Source: Calditrichia bacterium
GTDB taxonomy: Bacteria; Calditrichota; Calditrichia; RBG-13-44-9; J075
Direction of reading: 5' to 3'
Length of the DNA: 64,000 nt
Assembly (NCBI GenBank): GCA_028284445.1
Contig: JANQRS010000029.1
Span: 124,001-188,000 of the forward strand
Under the pieces are notes generated by a model, which ran no database searches, was not told the origin of the DNA, and was given only the letters and a program-made list of their open reading frames with translations. The position numbers were made by a program, and so were the translations under genes. The number at the start of each line of letters is the position of its first letter. The first letter of the stretch is position 1. Shown one piece after another: positions 51,107 through 59,771 of the stretch.

Positions 51107-53167
51107 ATGAAAAAGCGAATATCTGCTATAGAAAAATCCCCCCTCTATCGCTCCCTTAGGGGAGATAGAGGGGGGATTTCTTTTTTGTACGCCAAAGCTT
51201 GGCTTGCCTTTCTGCAGCTCTGCATGCTCATTGGCATGCTCACTGCTCAAACGCTCACTATGCCCACCCAGGTAATCACGAACGAGACGATCACCCGATC
51301 CGGCGTGAATCGCCTTTCCGATCTCCTGATGCTAATCGATGATTGGCACGTATCCTCCGTTGATGGTTTTATTTGGGATGTGAGCCCCGGTGGGCTGTCT
51401 TCCTTTCGCACCCAAAGCTGGTTAATCATGATTGATGGTGTGCGGATGGATATCAATTTGCTCGATATCAACAGCATCAATATGCTTCCGTTGAGCATTG
51501 AGCAGGTCGACTCCGTTGAGATCATCAATTCGCCGCAAATATACCAGGGGGAATTTACCGATCGCGGCCTGATTCACATCTATACCCATGAGTCGGAGCC
51601 CGGTTTGTCGCTGGGCGGATTAAGCTGGTATGGCAACGAAACAGGTGATCCGGGACCGTTTGTGTTTACGGAACAACGCACTCGCAATGTCGATCGTCTC
51701 GGTCCGGAATTCTCAAATTATATCAATTACCGGACGCGCAATTGGGCCATCAATACCGGTTTCATGGATCATAATCACTATTCGACGGACCCGGCAATCG
51801 GATTTCGCAATCCGGGGCGCCGGAACAGCTATCTCTGGATGCAGATGCTTTCCCTCTGGCTACGTACAGAGCTGCGGCTTGACAAGGAGCGCCATGAGTT
51901 CTTTGGTGGCTATACGACCACCAGGGATTTTCTTTTTGACGGCAATCGCGGCGCGGGTCCGCTCTTTATCCGCCAGTTGGGACGGGAAGTGGCTACTGAG
52001 CGGGTATTCGAGCATGTGGGAATGCGCGGCTTATTAAATCCATCACCGAAGTCGCAAATTGCCTATCGGATTCAATACAGCGCCAGCCAGTTGGACTCGA
52101 ACAAGCTTGAGCAGCAGCTGTCCACCATCAATTGGACAATGAAGCAGCTTTATGTAAACTTCGAGAGCCGAATTAGTGAGCGCCGCTATAGCGCCACGAT
52201 TGGCGTCGGTTGGCAACGATTTAATGTTGATACCCGCTCTGAATTGATTAGCGACAAATTCTCGTTGTCGCGGATATATGGGCAACTATTCCTGCGTCCC
52301 GGACAGCCCTTTCAGTACGCTCTCGGCGGCGCTATCTATTCAAATGATGTGTCCAGTTCACTTAAGGGATATGGACTGCTAAAATGGCAGCTGCCGGATC
52401 GGAAACATCTGTCATTTGCTTTCTCAATCTCTGAGCGCTTGCTTGCTGAGGACAACAATCTCTGGTTCTGGCATAATCGCGGATACGACCTGCTTGCATC
52501 CAATGAAATTGATTTTGAAATGGACGGAGAATTCCGGGAGAGCAATCAGCTAACGACGGATCTGGACTTCAGTCATCAGATTACGGACAACCTGGACCTC
52601 GAACTACGCGGATTTTTCCGCCACTTTAATGATCTCTATATCGATTATCAACGCTTCCGTTTTTTGACTTCCCCGAATCGTTTTGAAGGGCCGATTCGAC
52701 TGGCAACTAATCAAAGCGGGCAAGTGATCGGCAGCGGTTTTACATTTGAGCAGGATATTACCGCGAAGCTGGGTCATCGGCTTAGCTATCAATATCAGCG
52801 CGGCGTCAGTGGCGATAGTCTCTTTACGGAAACCTGGCGGGCGATTCCCCGGCATAAGTTCCGCTGGCAAATCGATTTTCACCCGCTGCCGAATTTTTCT
52901 ATTTGGGGCAGTATGTCTGCTGTTGGACAATCTTACTGGGCCGATTTTACAGATATTCAGGAACAAACTGACGGGCGTTTCCGCGCCAGGGTTCCCGGGT
53001 ATCTTATTTTTGATCTGGCTATTCAAAAATATGCCTGGAAGCGGCGCCTGCGCGGCAATATGTTATTCCGAAACCTCTCAAATGACAGCCAGCAATTTCA
53101 TCCCATCGGCTTCTCGAATGATCTGCAGTTCTACGTGCAGTTGGAATTGCGCTTCAATTCATTGTAA
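51107..53167 (+). CDS. TonB-dependent-receptor-like outer membrane protein
   Basis: About 687 residues. A hydrophobic signal segment (WLAFLQLCMLIGMLTAQ) precedes a plug-like domain (NETITRSGVNRLSDLLML, WLIMIDGVRMDINLL, IEQVDSVEIINSPQIYQG) and a barrel of alternating aromatic strands ending in the outer-membrane-type C-terminus FYVQLELRFNSL. No TonB box is evident. The start is uncertain because a family-A palindrome lies between the two ATG candidates (51089, 51107) and the signal segment; read through, it adds SPLYRSLRGDRGGIS. A TTG at 51185 would give a normal-length signal peptide with no palindrome-encoded residues. Substrate unknown. Confidence 0.8.
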   Translation: MKKRISAIEKSPLYRSLRGDRGGISFLYAKAWLAFLQLCMLIGMLTAQTLTMPTQVITNETITRSGVNRLSDLLMLIDDWHVSSVDGFIWDVSPGGLSSFRTQSWLIMIDGVRMDINLLDINSINMLPLSIEQVDSVEIINSPQIYQGEFTDRGLIHIYTHESEPGLSLGGLSWYGNETGDPGPFVFTEQRTRNVDRLGPEFSNYINYRTRNWAINTGFMDHNHYSTDPAIGFRNPGRRNSYLWMQMLSLWLRTELRLDKERHEFFGGYTTTRDFLFDGNRGAGPLFIRQLGREVATERVFEHVGMRGLLNPSPKSQIAYRIQYSASQLDSNKLEQQLSTINWTMKQLYVNFESRISERRYSATIGVGWQRFNVDTRSELISDKFSLSRIYGQLFLRPGQPFQYALGGAIYSNDVSSSLKGYGLLKWQLPDRKHLSFAFSISERLLAEDNNLWFWHNRGYDLLASNEIDFEMDGEFRESNQLTTDLDFSHQITDNLDLELRGFFRHFNDLYIDYQRFRFLTSPNRFEGPIRLATNQSGQVIGSGFTFEQDITAKLGHRLSYQYQRGVSGDSLFTETWRAIPRHKFRWQIDFHPLPNFSIWGSMSAVGQSYWADFTDIQEQTDGRFRARVPGYLIFDLAIQKYAWKRRLRGNMLFRNLSNDSQQFHPIGFSNDLQFYVQLELRFNSL
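51134..51179. repeat. Palindrome family A, copy 4
   Basis: AAATCCCCCCTCTATCGCTCCC and the matching right arm ending GATAGAGGGGGGATTT, with a few central changes relative to the perfect copies. It overlaps the possible N-terminal coding part of the outer membrane protein gene. Confidence 0.9.
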
Positions 53168-53181
53168 ACGGACCCACTTTT

Positions 53182-53197
53182 GGTTACATTTGAAACT
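53182..53197. promoter_or_regulatory. Candidate MarR operator 1
   Basis: GGTTACATTTGAAACT, a near-palindrome of the form RGTTNCAWWTGNAACT, 21 bp upstream of the marR start codon. It matches the site upstream of the oxidoreductase gene, with 13 of 16 identical bases. Confidence 0.65.
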
Positions 53198-53218
53198 ATC
53201 TGATGGGAAAGGAATGCA

Positions 53219-53650
53219 ATGACATATGTTCTGGAAGATTCGATCGGGTATTGGGTGCGCTGCGTAACGCGATCAATCCGAGCGCGTTTCAATCACAACT
53301 TAATGCAGGCCGGTATTGAAGTCACCTCAGATCAGTGGGCAGTACTGGTGACACTTTACCATAAGGGCGGTCAATCCCAAAAATATTTGGGGTACATTAC
53401 CATGATGGACAAAACTGCGATTACCCGCCTCATCGATGCATTGGAACAGCAGGAGATTCTGATGCGGCAGCAGAACCCGGAAGATCGCCGGGAAAATTTG
53501 ATATTTTTGACCAATAAGGGCAAAGGCCTCTATCGCAAGATGGTTCCTATTGCTGAAAAAACCCTGGAAGAAGCGGCAATCGGTATACCAGAGACACAGA
53601 TGGCGGCCTGCAAAGATACCTTGCAGAAAATTTTTCGTAACTTATCCTGA
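53219..53650 (+). CDS. MarR-family transcriptional regulator
   Basis: 143 residues. Winged-helix architecture with SDQWAVLVTLYHKGGQSQK, the recognition region MMDKTAITRLIDALEQQEIL and the wing QNPEDRRENLIFLTNKG, all standard for MarR. It would repress itself and the following oxidoreductase/DJ-1 genes through the shared 16-bp sites and be released by a small ligand or oxidant. AAAGGA precedes the ATG. Confidence 0.92.
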   Translation: MTYVLEDSIGYWVRCVTRSIRARFNHNLMQAGIEVTSDQWAVLVTLYHKGGQSQKYLGYITMMDKTAITRLIDALEQQEILMRQQNPEDRRENLIFLTNKGKGLYRKMVPIAEKTLEEAAIGIPETQMAACKDTLQKIFRNLS

Positions 53651-53678
53651 ATACAGACATCAAAATTTTTAGTCAATT

Positions 53679-53694
53679 AGTTACAAATGAAACT
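53679..53694. promoter_or_regulatory. Candidate MarR operator 2
   Basis: AGTTACAAATGAAACT matches the AGTTNCAWWTGNAACT palindrome exactly and is followed by ATCT, as at site 1. It lies 27 bp before the oxidoreductase start codon. Confidence 0.7.
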
Positions 53695-53721
53695 ATCTCG
53701 AATGAGAATTGTGGGGATGAT

Positions 53722-54351
53722 ATGAAATTAGGAATAATTGGTAGCGGCAATGTTGGTGGCACCCTTGGCAAAAAATGGGTGGCTTCCGGGCATGAGGTTG
53801 TATTCGGGGTTCGCGATGTGGGAAGCTCGCGAGCGCTTCAACTTGCTGAAGCTGTGAGTGGAAAGCTGCGTGTCGCAAACATAGACGATGCGATTGCTGA
53901 AAGCGAAATAATTGTTTTGGCAGCACCCTGGAAGGCGGCTCAGGAAATTGCAGCCCGGGCAGCTGACTGGGAGGGCAAAATTGTGGTGGATTGCAGCAAT
54001 CCAATTGCGCCCGGCTTCCAGCTGGAATATGGCCATACCACCTCAGGTGCTGAGCAAATTGCTGCCAAAATTCCGGGAGCATATGTCGTGAAAGCTTTTA
54101 ATTCGACAGGTTTTGAAAACATGGCGGATCCGATATATGCTGATGGAAAGTTGACCATGTTTATTTGTGGCGATGAAATCTCTGCGAATGAAACCGTTGC
54201 AAAGCTGGCTGAGGAAGTGGGGTTTGCGAGCTGCATCAGCGGGCCGTTGCGCCATGCCCGTTACCTGGAACCGCTGGCAATGTTATGGATTGAGATGGCA
54301 ATGCGCGAAGGAAAAGGCCGGCAGTTTGGCTTGCGTTTAATTGAACGATGA
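53722..54351 (+). CDS. NAD(P)-binding F420-reductase-like oxidoreductase
   Basis: 209 residues. The N-terminal GIIGSGNVGGTLG is the dinucleotide-binding loop, and VVFGVRD, VDCSNPIAPGF and VVKAFNSTGFENMADP are typical of the NADPH:F420-reductase-like (FNO/ProC-related) family found also in bacteria without F420. Cytoplasmic; substrate unknown. Preceded by a MarR-type operator and followed by a DJ-1 family gene after 39 bp, suggesting one stress-inducible transcript. Confidence 0.85.
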   Translation: MKLGIIGSGNVGGTLGKKWVASGHEVVFGVRDVGSSRALQLAEAVSGKLRVANIDDAIAESEIIVLAAPWKAAQEIAARAADWEGKIVVDCSNPIAPGFQLEYGHTTSGAEQIAAKIPGAYVVKAFNSTGFENMADPIYADGKLTMFICGDEISANETVAKLAEEVGFASCISGPLRHARYLEPLAMLWIEMAMREGKGRQFGLRLIER

Positions 54352-54390
54352 ACAGCAATGATCTATCCAACCAATTGAAGGAGTTAAGAA

Positions 54391-55137
54391 ATGAGTGCAA
54401 ATTTAAATGTGTTGAATCCCAAAAAACCCAAGCGAGTATTGATGTTGGCGTCCAATCCGTCTACCTCGGAAACCACCGGATGGCCGATTGGATTTTGGTG
54501 GGCAGAACTTACTCATCCATATTGGGAATTCGCTGAGAAAGGCTACGAAGTGGATATCGCCAGCCCGGATGGTGGTGAACTACAGGGCGATTCCTGGAGC
54601 GATCCGCGTGATGAAAGCCAGTATTCCGCCCACGATTTGATTAGCCTCGGCTTTATCAATTCAGCGGATCACCTTGCGAAAGTGCAGAATACTCTGGCGA
54701 TTAGTGACGTTAACATCGATAATTATGATGCCATATTCCTGGTCGGCGGACAGGCGCCGATGTATACTTTTTATAAAGATGAACGGGTTCACAAATTGGT
54801 CAGCCAATTCTACGAGGCAGGAAAAGCCACGGCAATCGTATGTCATGCGACCTGCGTTTTGTTGAAAGCGCGCTTATCCAGCGGGGCTTTACTGGTGGAA
54901 GGCAAGACCTGGACAGGCTTTGCAGATGCAGAAGAAGCGTTTGCTGATCAGTTTGTCGGCCAGAAAATTCAGCCGTTCTGGATCGAAACGGAAGCGCGAA
55001 AGCTGGAAAACACCAATTTCTATGTTGATAGCGCCTTCAAGTCGAATGCCGTTCGCGATGGACATCTCATCACCGGTCAACAGCAGTATTCCGGCGCTGC
55101 CGCAGCCAGATTGGTCATCGAAGCGTTGGGACGCTAG
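54391..55137 (+). CDS. DJ-1/PfpI (Hsp31-like) protein
   Basis: 248 residues. The fold landmarks are YEVDIASPDGG, FLVGGQAPMY and the nucleophile elbow AIVCHATCVLL with cysteine followed by histidine, plus a glutamate candidate in the HPYWEFAEKGY segment. Hsp31-type members act as glutathione-independent glyoxalases or protein deglycases/chaperones; which applies is unknown. Last gene of the MarR set. Its final four bases overlap the convergent dihydroorotase gene. Confidence 0.85.
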   Translation: MSANLNVLNPKKPKRVLMLASNPSTSETTGWPIGFWWAELTHPYWEFAEKGYEVDIASPDGGELQGDSWSDPRDESQYSAHDLISLGFINSADHLAKVQNTLAISDVNIDNYDAIFLVGGQAPMYTFYKDERVHKLVSQFYEAGKATAIVCHATCVLLKARLSSGALLVEGKTWTGFADAEEAFADQFVGQKIQPFWIETEARKLENTNFYVDSAFKSNAVRDGHLITGQQQYSGAAAARLVIEALGR

Positions 55138-56465
55138 CGGTCAAACAGCAAACGTTTTCCCAATTGCTGATCGTTAAACTGCCCGTCGAAATATGCGAGG
55201 TGCCCGGACACAACGGTTGCCAAAACCGATGAGCGAAAGGTGAAGCCTTCAAATGGCGACCAGCCGCAGTGGTAAAGGATATTGGACTTTTCCACTGTGG
55301 TTGGCCGCTTGCGATCGACCAATACCAGATCTGCCCAGTAACCTTCACGAATGTAGCCGCGATCCTTGATCTGAAAGAGTTCCGCTACCGCATGGCTGGT
55401 TTTTTCAACAATTGTCTCCAGGGTAAGAAGACCATTATGATAATGCTCTAACAGCGACGGTAGTGCATGCTGCACCAGCGGCAAGCCGGATGGTGCCTGG
55501 AAGTAGGGATGTTGTTTTTCTTCCCAGGTATGCGGCGCATGATCTGTGGCGATCACATCAATTTTGCCGCTATTCACTGCTGCGATCAGCGCCTCGCGAT
55601 CTTCGCGGGTCTTGATGGCAGGATTACATTTAATGAGCGTTTCCTTGTCGAGGTAGTCCGCTTCTTCAAAAAAGAGGTGGTGTACACAGGCCTCGGCGGT
55701 AATGTGCTTCTGCGACAAGGGCAGATCACTAAAAAGAGCCAGTTCGCGGGCAGTAGATATATGCAGAATATGAAGTCTGGCCTCGTGTGCTTTGGCTAGC
55801 TCTACTGCCATTGAAGATGATTTGTAGCAAGCTTCGGCGCTTCGTATGTACGGATGCTGCGCAATTGGCACGGCTTCCCCATAGCGCTCTTTGAAGGCTT
55901 GCTCGTTGGCCTTGATCATCGGCGTGTCTTCACAATGGGTAGCAATGATCGTGGGAGAATGCCGGAAGATACCTTCCAATACTGTCGGATCATCAACCAG
56001 CATATTGCCGGTGGAAGATCCCATAAACACTTTCACACCGCATATGGTCTGCGGATTGACCTGCTTCACTTCTTCCAGATTGTCGTTGCTGCCGCCGAAG
56101 TAGAAGGAATAATTGGCCAGCGAGGTTTGCGCTGCTCGCTGATATTTCTCTTCCAGCAGCAGCTGAGTGGTCGCCGGCGGCTTGGTATTGGGCATTTCCA
56201 TGTAGCTGGTAATACCACCGGCAACAGCGGCCCGCGATTCACTATAGATACTTGCTTTGTGGATGAGGCCGGGCTCGCGGAAATGAACCTGATCATCAAT
56301 CAGCCCCGGCAACAAGAGTGCGCCTTGCGCATCCAGTACAGTGTTGACGGTATGTGAAGACAGATTTGCCCCGATCAGTTCGATGCGGCCATCTTTAATC
56401 AGAACGTCGCCTTCGTTGATTTGCCCTTCATTGACTATCACAGCGTTCAAAATCAATATGGTCAT
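55134..56465 (-). CDS. pyrC: Dihydroorotase
   Basis: 443 residues. Amidohydrolase fold with the metal-binding DDQVHFREPG near residue 60, the ATHCEDTP and HILHISTA segments, and the catalytic-aspartate motif VIATDHAPHTWEEK. It closes the pyrimidine ring (carbamoyl-aspartate to dihydroorotate). Length and motifs fit the class I long form; related hydantoinases and allantoinases are less likely. The ATG at 56465 gives a natural N-terminus MTILILNAVIVNEGQ; an in-frame extension of 34 codons is not used. Confidence 0.9.
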   Translation of the reverse strand: MTILILNAVIVNEGQINEGDVLIKDGRIELIGANLSSHTVNTVLDAQGALLLPGLIDDQVHFREPGLIHKASIYSESRAAVAGGITSYMEMPNTKPPATTQLLLEEKYQRAAQTSLANYSFYFGGSNDNLEEVKQVNPQTICGVKVFMGSSTGNMLVDDPTVLEGIFRHSPTIIATHCEDTPMIKANEQAFKERYGEAVPIAQHPYIRSAEACYKSSSMAVELAKAHEARLHILHISTARELALFSDLPLSQKHITAEACVHHLFFEEADYLDKETLIKCNPAIKTREDREALIAAVNSGKIDVIATDHAPHTWEEKQHPYFQAPSGLPLVQHALPSLLEHYHNGLLTLETIVEKTSHAVAELFQIKDRGYIREGYWADLVLVDRKRPTTVEKSNILYHCGWSPFEGFTFRSSVLATVVSGHLAYFDGQFNDQQLGKRLLFDR

Positions 56466-56592
56466 TTGATCTTTCCATTTCTGCTGATGAATAGTGATGC
56501 TGAAGAATGACCTCTCCACCACACTGCGAACTTCAATGCTGACAAAATATGAGAAGCGCTTTGGCAAAATGCAATAAAATCCAAAAACAGAA

Positions 56593-56635
56593 AACCCCGG
56601 GATCTGCCAGAGAATTCAAAGGAGATACCGGGGTT
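56593..56635 (-). terminator. Intrinsic terminator of mscL
   Basis: On the minus strand AACCCCGG and CCGGGGTT pair, extended by four more pairs after one mismatch, and are followed by TTCTGTTTTT. It begins 20 bp beyond the mscL stop codon. Confidence 0.7.
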
Positions 56636-56655
56636 GAAATGATTTTCGTAGCTGC

Positions 56656-57048
56656 TTACTTGCGCAGGGCGTCGCGGATTTCCGTCAACAATACTTCTTC
56701 CTTGGACGGTGCCGGTGGTGCTGCAGGCGCTGCTTCCTCTTTCTTCTTCAAATTGTTGATCCACTTAACCATCATGAAGATAGCAAATGCAATGATGGTG
56801 AAGTCAACAACGGATTGAATAAAGTTTCCATAATTTAGCGTCACTGCTGCGGTCTCTCCAACCGCATCTTTCAAGGTAATCGCTAAATCTGTGAAATCTA
56901 CGCCACCTAACAGCATACCGATCGGCGGCATCAATACATCGTTTACAAACGATGAAACAATTTTACCAAACGCTCCCCCAATGATGATACCAACCGCCAT
57001 GTCCATAACATTGCCTTTGACGGCAAAATCTCTGAATTCTTGAAGCAT
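56656..57048 (-). CDS. mscL: Large-conductance mechanosensitive channel
   Basis: 130 residues, close to the E. coli protein (136). The N-terminus MLQEFRDFAVKGNVMDMAVG and the TM1 segment IIIGGAFGKIVSSFVNDVLMPPIG are highly characteristic; TM2 is FTIIAFAIFMMVKWI, and the C-terminal helix (KEEVLLTEIRDALRK) forms the cytoplasmic bundle. It opens on membrane tension to release solutes during hypo-osmotic shock. The second ATG is chosen because AGGGGG stands just upstream and because it matches the family start. Confidence 0.95.
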   Translation of the reverse strand: MLQEFRDFAVKGNVMDMAVGIIIGGAFGKIVSSFVNDVLMPPIGMLLGGVDFTDLAITLKDAVGETAAVTLNYGNFIQSVVDFTIIAFAIFMMVKWINNLKKKEEAAPAAPPAPSKEEVLLTEIRDALRK

Positions 57049-57228
57049 TACTGCCCCCTGATTTGAGTTTGACATAAAACAAAAAAATGAATTAAATAAA
57101 GTCCTCGCCGATATTTAGATGCGAATATTTACGAAAAAATAAGAAAACATCAAATATCTGACAACATTTCCTTGTTAGGATGCATTCGCGATCCGTATGT
57201 AAAGACCGGGTAATGTGACAAAAGTCAC

Positions 57229-58221
57229 TTAGGGGAGGTTTGCCTTGATTTGCTGGTATTCTTGTATGGTGTCTTCCATAATCGTTTTTACCGATTTGAC
57301 CTCATCGATCAGTTCGACGCATTGGCCTGCCGAGAAAACGGTTTTGTAAGATACTTTGGAAGTCGGATCTCCGAGGAGGGAGCGCGCAGCACGGCTGATG
57401 GAAATCCACTTCTTGATTTTCCGGTTCCGTGAAACGAGCTCTTCGAAAAAACCGCGGTTCAGACCGACGCGCTTCAGCGCATCATTTAGAATAAAATTGC
57501 CTGGAAAGCCATCAACGCGATCGGTATTGACAATGTCTTCGAAGCCTGCATTGACGATCTCTGTTTTAAAGGCCTGATCAACTTCAGCTTCTTCTGAAGC
57601 GATAAAGCGGGTGCCCATATACACACCTTCAGCGCCAAGGCTGAAAGCGGCGGCCATACCTTTGCCATCAACAATGCTGCCGGAGGCGATGACCGGAACA
57701 TCAAAAGCGGCCTTTAATGCAGGCAAAAGCGTAAAGGGCGTCACATCGCCGGCGTGCCCGCCGGCGCCGCTACTGACAGCAATCAACCCATCAGCGCCCA
57801 TGTCGACAACCTTCTTTGCGTGCTCTAAATTGATCACATCGCAATAGACTTTTGTGCCGACTTCGTGAGCCCGTTTGATCACATCTTTCGGTTTGCCCAG
57901 CGAGGTAATCAGCAGAGCGACATTTTCCTTAAGCGCTATATCGATTTGTTCATCCTTGTATCTGTTGGAGTCCTGAACAATAATATTGATACCGAATGGT
58001 TTGTCCGTCTGCGCTTTGATATCGCGAATGGCCTGATGATACTTTTCCATGGGGCGAAAATTCAATGCTGGAAACGTACCAAGACCACCGGCTTCGCAGG
58101 CGGCCACAACCAGTTTTACAGAGCTAACCAGGAACATCGGCGCGCAAATGATGGGATATTGAATGTCGAAATGCGACGTTAAAGCAGTCTTGACGGCGCT
58201 TGCTTCAGCTATATTCGGCAT
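57229..58221 (-). CDS. Nitronate monooxygenase / NPD-type flavoprotein
   Basis: 330 residues. TIM-barrel flavoenzyme related to 2-nitropropane dioxygenase and enoyl reductase FabK: YPIICAPMFLVSS at the start, GADGLIAVSSGAGGHAG and the FMN-phosphate motif VIASGSIVDGKGMAAAFSLGA with GVYMGTRFIAS. It would oxidise nitronates using FMN in the cytoplasm; a FabK-like role cannot be ruled out. It lies 17 bp downstream of the exonuclease III gene on the same strand. Confidence 0.88.
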   Translation of the reverse strand: MPNIAEASAVKTALTSHFDIQYPIICAPMFLVSSVKLVVAACEAGGLGTFPALNFRPMEKYHQAIRDIKAQTDKPFGINIIVQDSNRYKDEQIDIALKENVALLITSLGKPKDVIKRAHEVGTKVYCDVINLEHAKKVVDMGADGLIAVSSGAGGHAGDVTPFTLLPALKAAFDVPVIASGSIVDGKGMAAAFSLGAEGVYMGTRFIASEEAEVDQAFKTEIVNAGFEDIVNTDRVDGFPGNFILNDALKRVGLNRGFFEELVSRNRKIKKWISISRAARSLLGDPTSKVSYKTVFSAGQCVELIDEVKSVKTIMEDTIQEYQQIKANLP

Positions 58222-58238
58222 ATGATAAGTCTTTCCTT

Positions 58239-58994
58239 TCAGAGCGATATATCAATCCCAACCGGGCAATGATCTGAGCCCATTACGTCCGGCAAGATGA
58301 AGGCATTTTCAAGTTTTGGTCTCAGTGATTTTGAAATGCAGAAGTAGTCAATACGCCAGCCGACATTCCTTGCCCGGGCGCCTGCCCGGTAGCTCCACCA
58401 GCTGTAATGCCCGCCTTCGCTTTCGAATTCGCGGAAGGTGTCGATGAAGCCGGCGTCAACAATATTGTCGAATCCAGCCCGTTCTTCATCGGTAAATCCG
58501 GCATTTCTGCGATTTGTCTTGGGATTTGCGAGATCAATCTCTTTGTGGGCCACGTTCAGATCGCCACAAAAAATGACCGGTTTTTGCTTTTCCAGGGCTT
58601 TCACAAAATCCAGAAAGGCAACATCCCACTCTTCGCTGCGGTAGGGCAGGCGTAGCAATTCGCGCTTGGCATTCGGTGTGTATACGGTAACCAGATAGAA
58701 GTCATTAAACTCTGCTGTAATGACCCGTCCTTCCTGGTCATGCTTTTCGATGCCCATACCTTTTATCACAGCAAGCGGCTCAACCTTGGTCAGGATCAGA
58801 ACACCGGAATATCCCTTCTTGACCGCGGAATTCCAGTGACCGGAATACTGAGGTAGTTCCAGCTCAACCTGATCCGGCTGTGCCTTGGTTTCTTGCAAGC
58901 AGAGGATGTCCGGATCACACTCGGCTACAAAATCATAAAACCCTTTTTTTATGACGGCACGAATGCCGTTTACATTCCAGGAGATTAATTTCAT
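58239..58994 (-). CDS. xth: Exodeoxyribonuclease III
   Basis: 252 residues. EEP-fold nuclease with WNVNGIRA, LCLQETKA (metal-binding Glu), the catalytic CGDLNVAH, the WRIDYF segment and the C-terminal GSDHCPVGI His. It repairs abasic sites and removes 3'-blocking groups. The natural start MKLISWNVNG at 58994 is preferred: the in-frame extension upstream is encoded by a family-A palindrome and is not real protein. No strong ribosome-binding site is visible. Confidence 0.93.
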   Translation of the reverse strand: MKLISWNVNGIRAVIKKGFYDFVAECDPDILCLQETKAQPDQVELELPQYSGHWNSAVKKGYSGVLILTKVEPLAVIKGMGIEKHDQEGRVITAEFNDFYLVTVYTPNAKRELLRLPYRSEEWDVAFLDFVKALEKQKPVIFCGDLNVAHKEIDLANPKTNRRNAGFTDEERAGFDNIVDAGFIDTFREFESEGGHYSWWSYRAGARARNVGWRIDYFCISKSLRPKLENAFILPDVMGSDHCPVGIDISL

Positions 58995-59031
58995 TTGTTT
59001 TGACTGCTTTCGCTTTGATTTTTGTTCTTGA

Positions 59032-59076
59032 AAATCCCCCCTCAATCTCCCCCCAGGGGGAAATTGAGGGGAGATT
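59032..59076. repeat. Palindrome family A, copy 5 (diverged)
   Basis: AAATCCCCCCTCAATCTCCCC and a right arm ending AAATTGAGGGGAGATT around a CCAGG centre. It lies between the exonuclease III and DinB-like genes, with both arms changed together at the CTCAAT/ATTGAG position compared with CTCTAT/ATAGAG in other copies. Confidence 0.85.
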
Positions 59077-59113
59077 CTTAGCCTGAGCACCTTTATGAAC
59101 CAGCTGTCATCAA

Positions 59114-59575
59114 TCACAGCTGCCGTTTATAAAAGATGTAATCCGTAATCGCCGGTGTTTCCTTGTTTTGGCGAAGCAGGGACGCAATTTGCCCGCGGTG
59201 ATAGCCACCGTGGATAATCACATGGGTTAGAATATCAAACACTTTGCTCTCGAAGATATCACCTTTGCTGTTGTGGTAAGTAATTTCGCTTGTGAGAACA
59301 TCTTCATCTATGTCGTCCAGCCAATTCTGCCACCCTTGCTGATTTTGCGTGGCGATCTTTCGACATTCTTCCAGGTCCTGCTTTGGCCAAACGCTAATAT
59401 GCGAACTATTCAAATCCTGGATGCGGGTGCGCCAAATCCGTTCCGCGGCGCCGATGTGAGCTAATAACACCAGTGTCTTTTCAGGAAGCTTTTTTGCCGC
59501 TTCCATCGATTTGAGGGTTGCTTTATTTGCCCAATGATTGTATTTGAATTGTTCCCTGAAATAAGGCAGGTTCAT
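59114..59575 (-). CDS. DinB-family protein
   Basis: 153 residues, a four-helix bundle protein with the three metal-binding histidines in place: NHWANKATL near residue 14 and HVIIHGGYHRGQIA near 120. DinB/DUF664-like proteins bind metal; some act as thiol transferases (bacillithiol or mycothiol S-transferases), many are uncharacterised. Cytoplasmic. The gap upstream (59576-59771) shows nothing. Confidence 0.85.
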   Translation of the reverse strand: MNLPYFREQFKYNHWANKATLKSMEAAKKLPEKTLVLLAHIGAAERIWRTRIQDLNSSHISVWPKQDLEECRKIATQNQQGWQNWLDDIDEDVLTSEITYHNSKGDIFESKVFDILTHVIIHGGYHRGQIASLLRQNKETPAITDYIFYKRQL

Positions 59576-59771
59576 AGGAGGTCCGATTCCTTAAAAAAGT
59601 CCGAATTGCATTGCTGAGCTGTTTTTGTAAAGACAGCAACGGCAAAATCTAGCGAAAAAAACCGGTATCCAAAAGAACAATTGAGAAACAGTTTTCGGGT
59701 CCTGCGCGTAACTATGGAAGTGGTTGATCATCTAATAAGTGAAGTTAAACTAACAGAGAGGTTATCCTTAT

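Noticed and set aside
58994..59117. N-terminal extension of exonuclease III
   Set aside because: The extra 41 codons are a family-A palindrome read in frame; the conserved family start is MKLISWNVNG at 58994.
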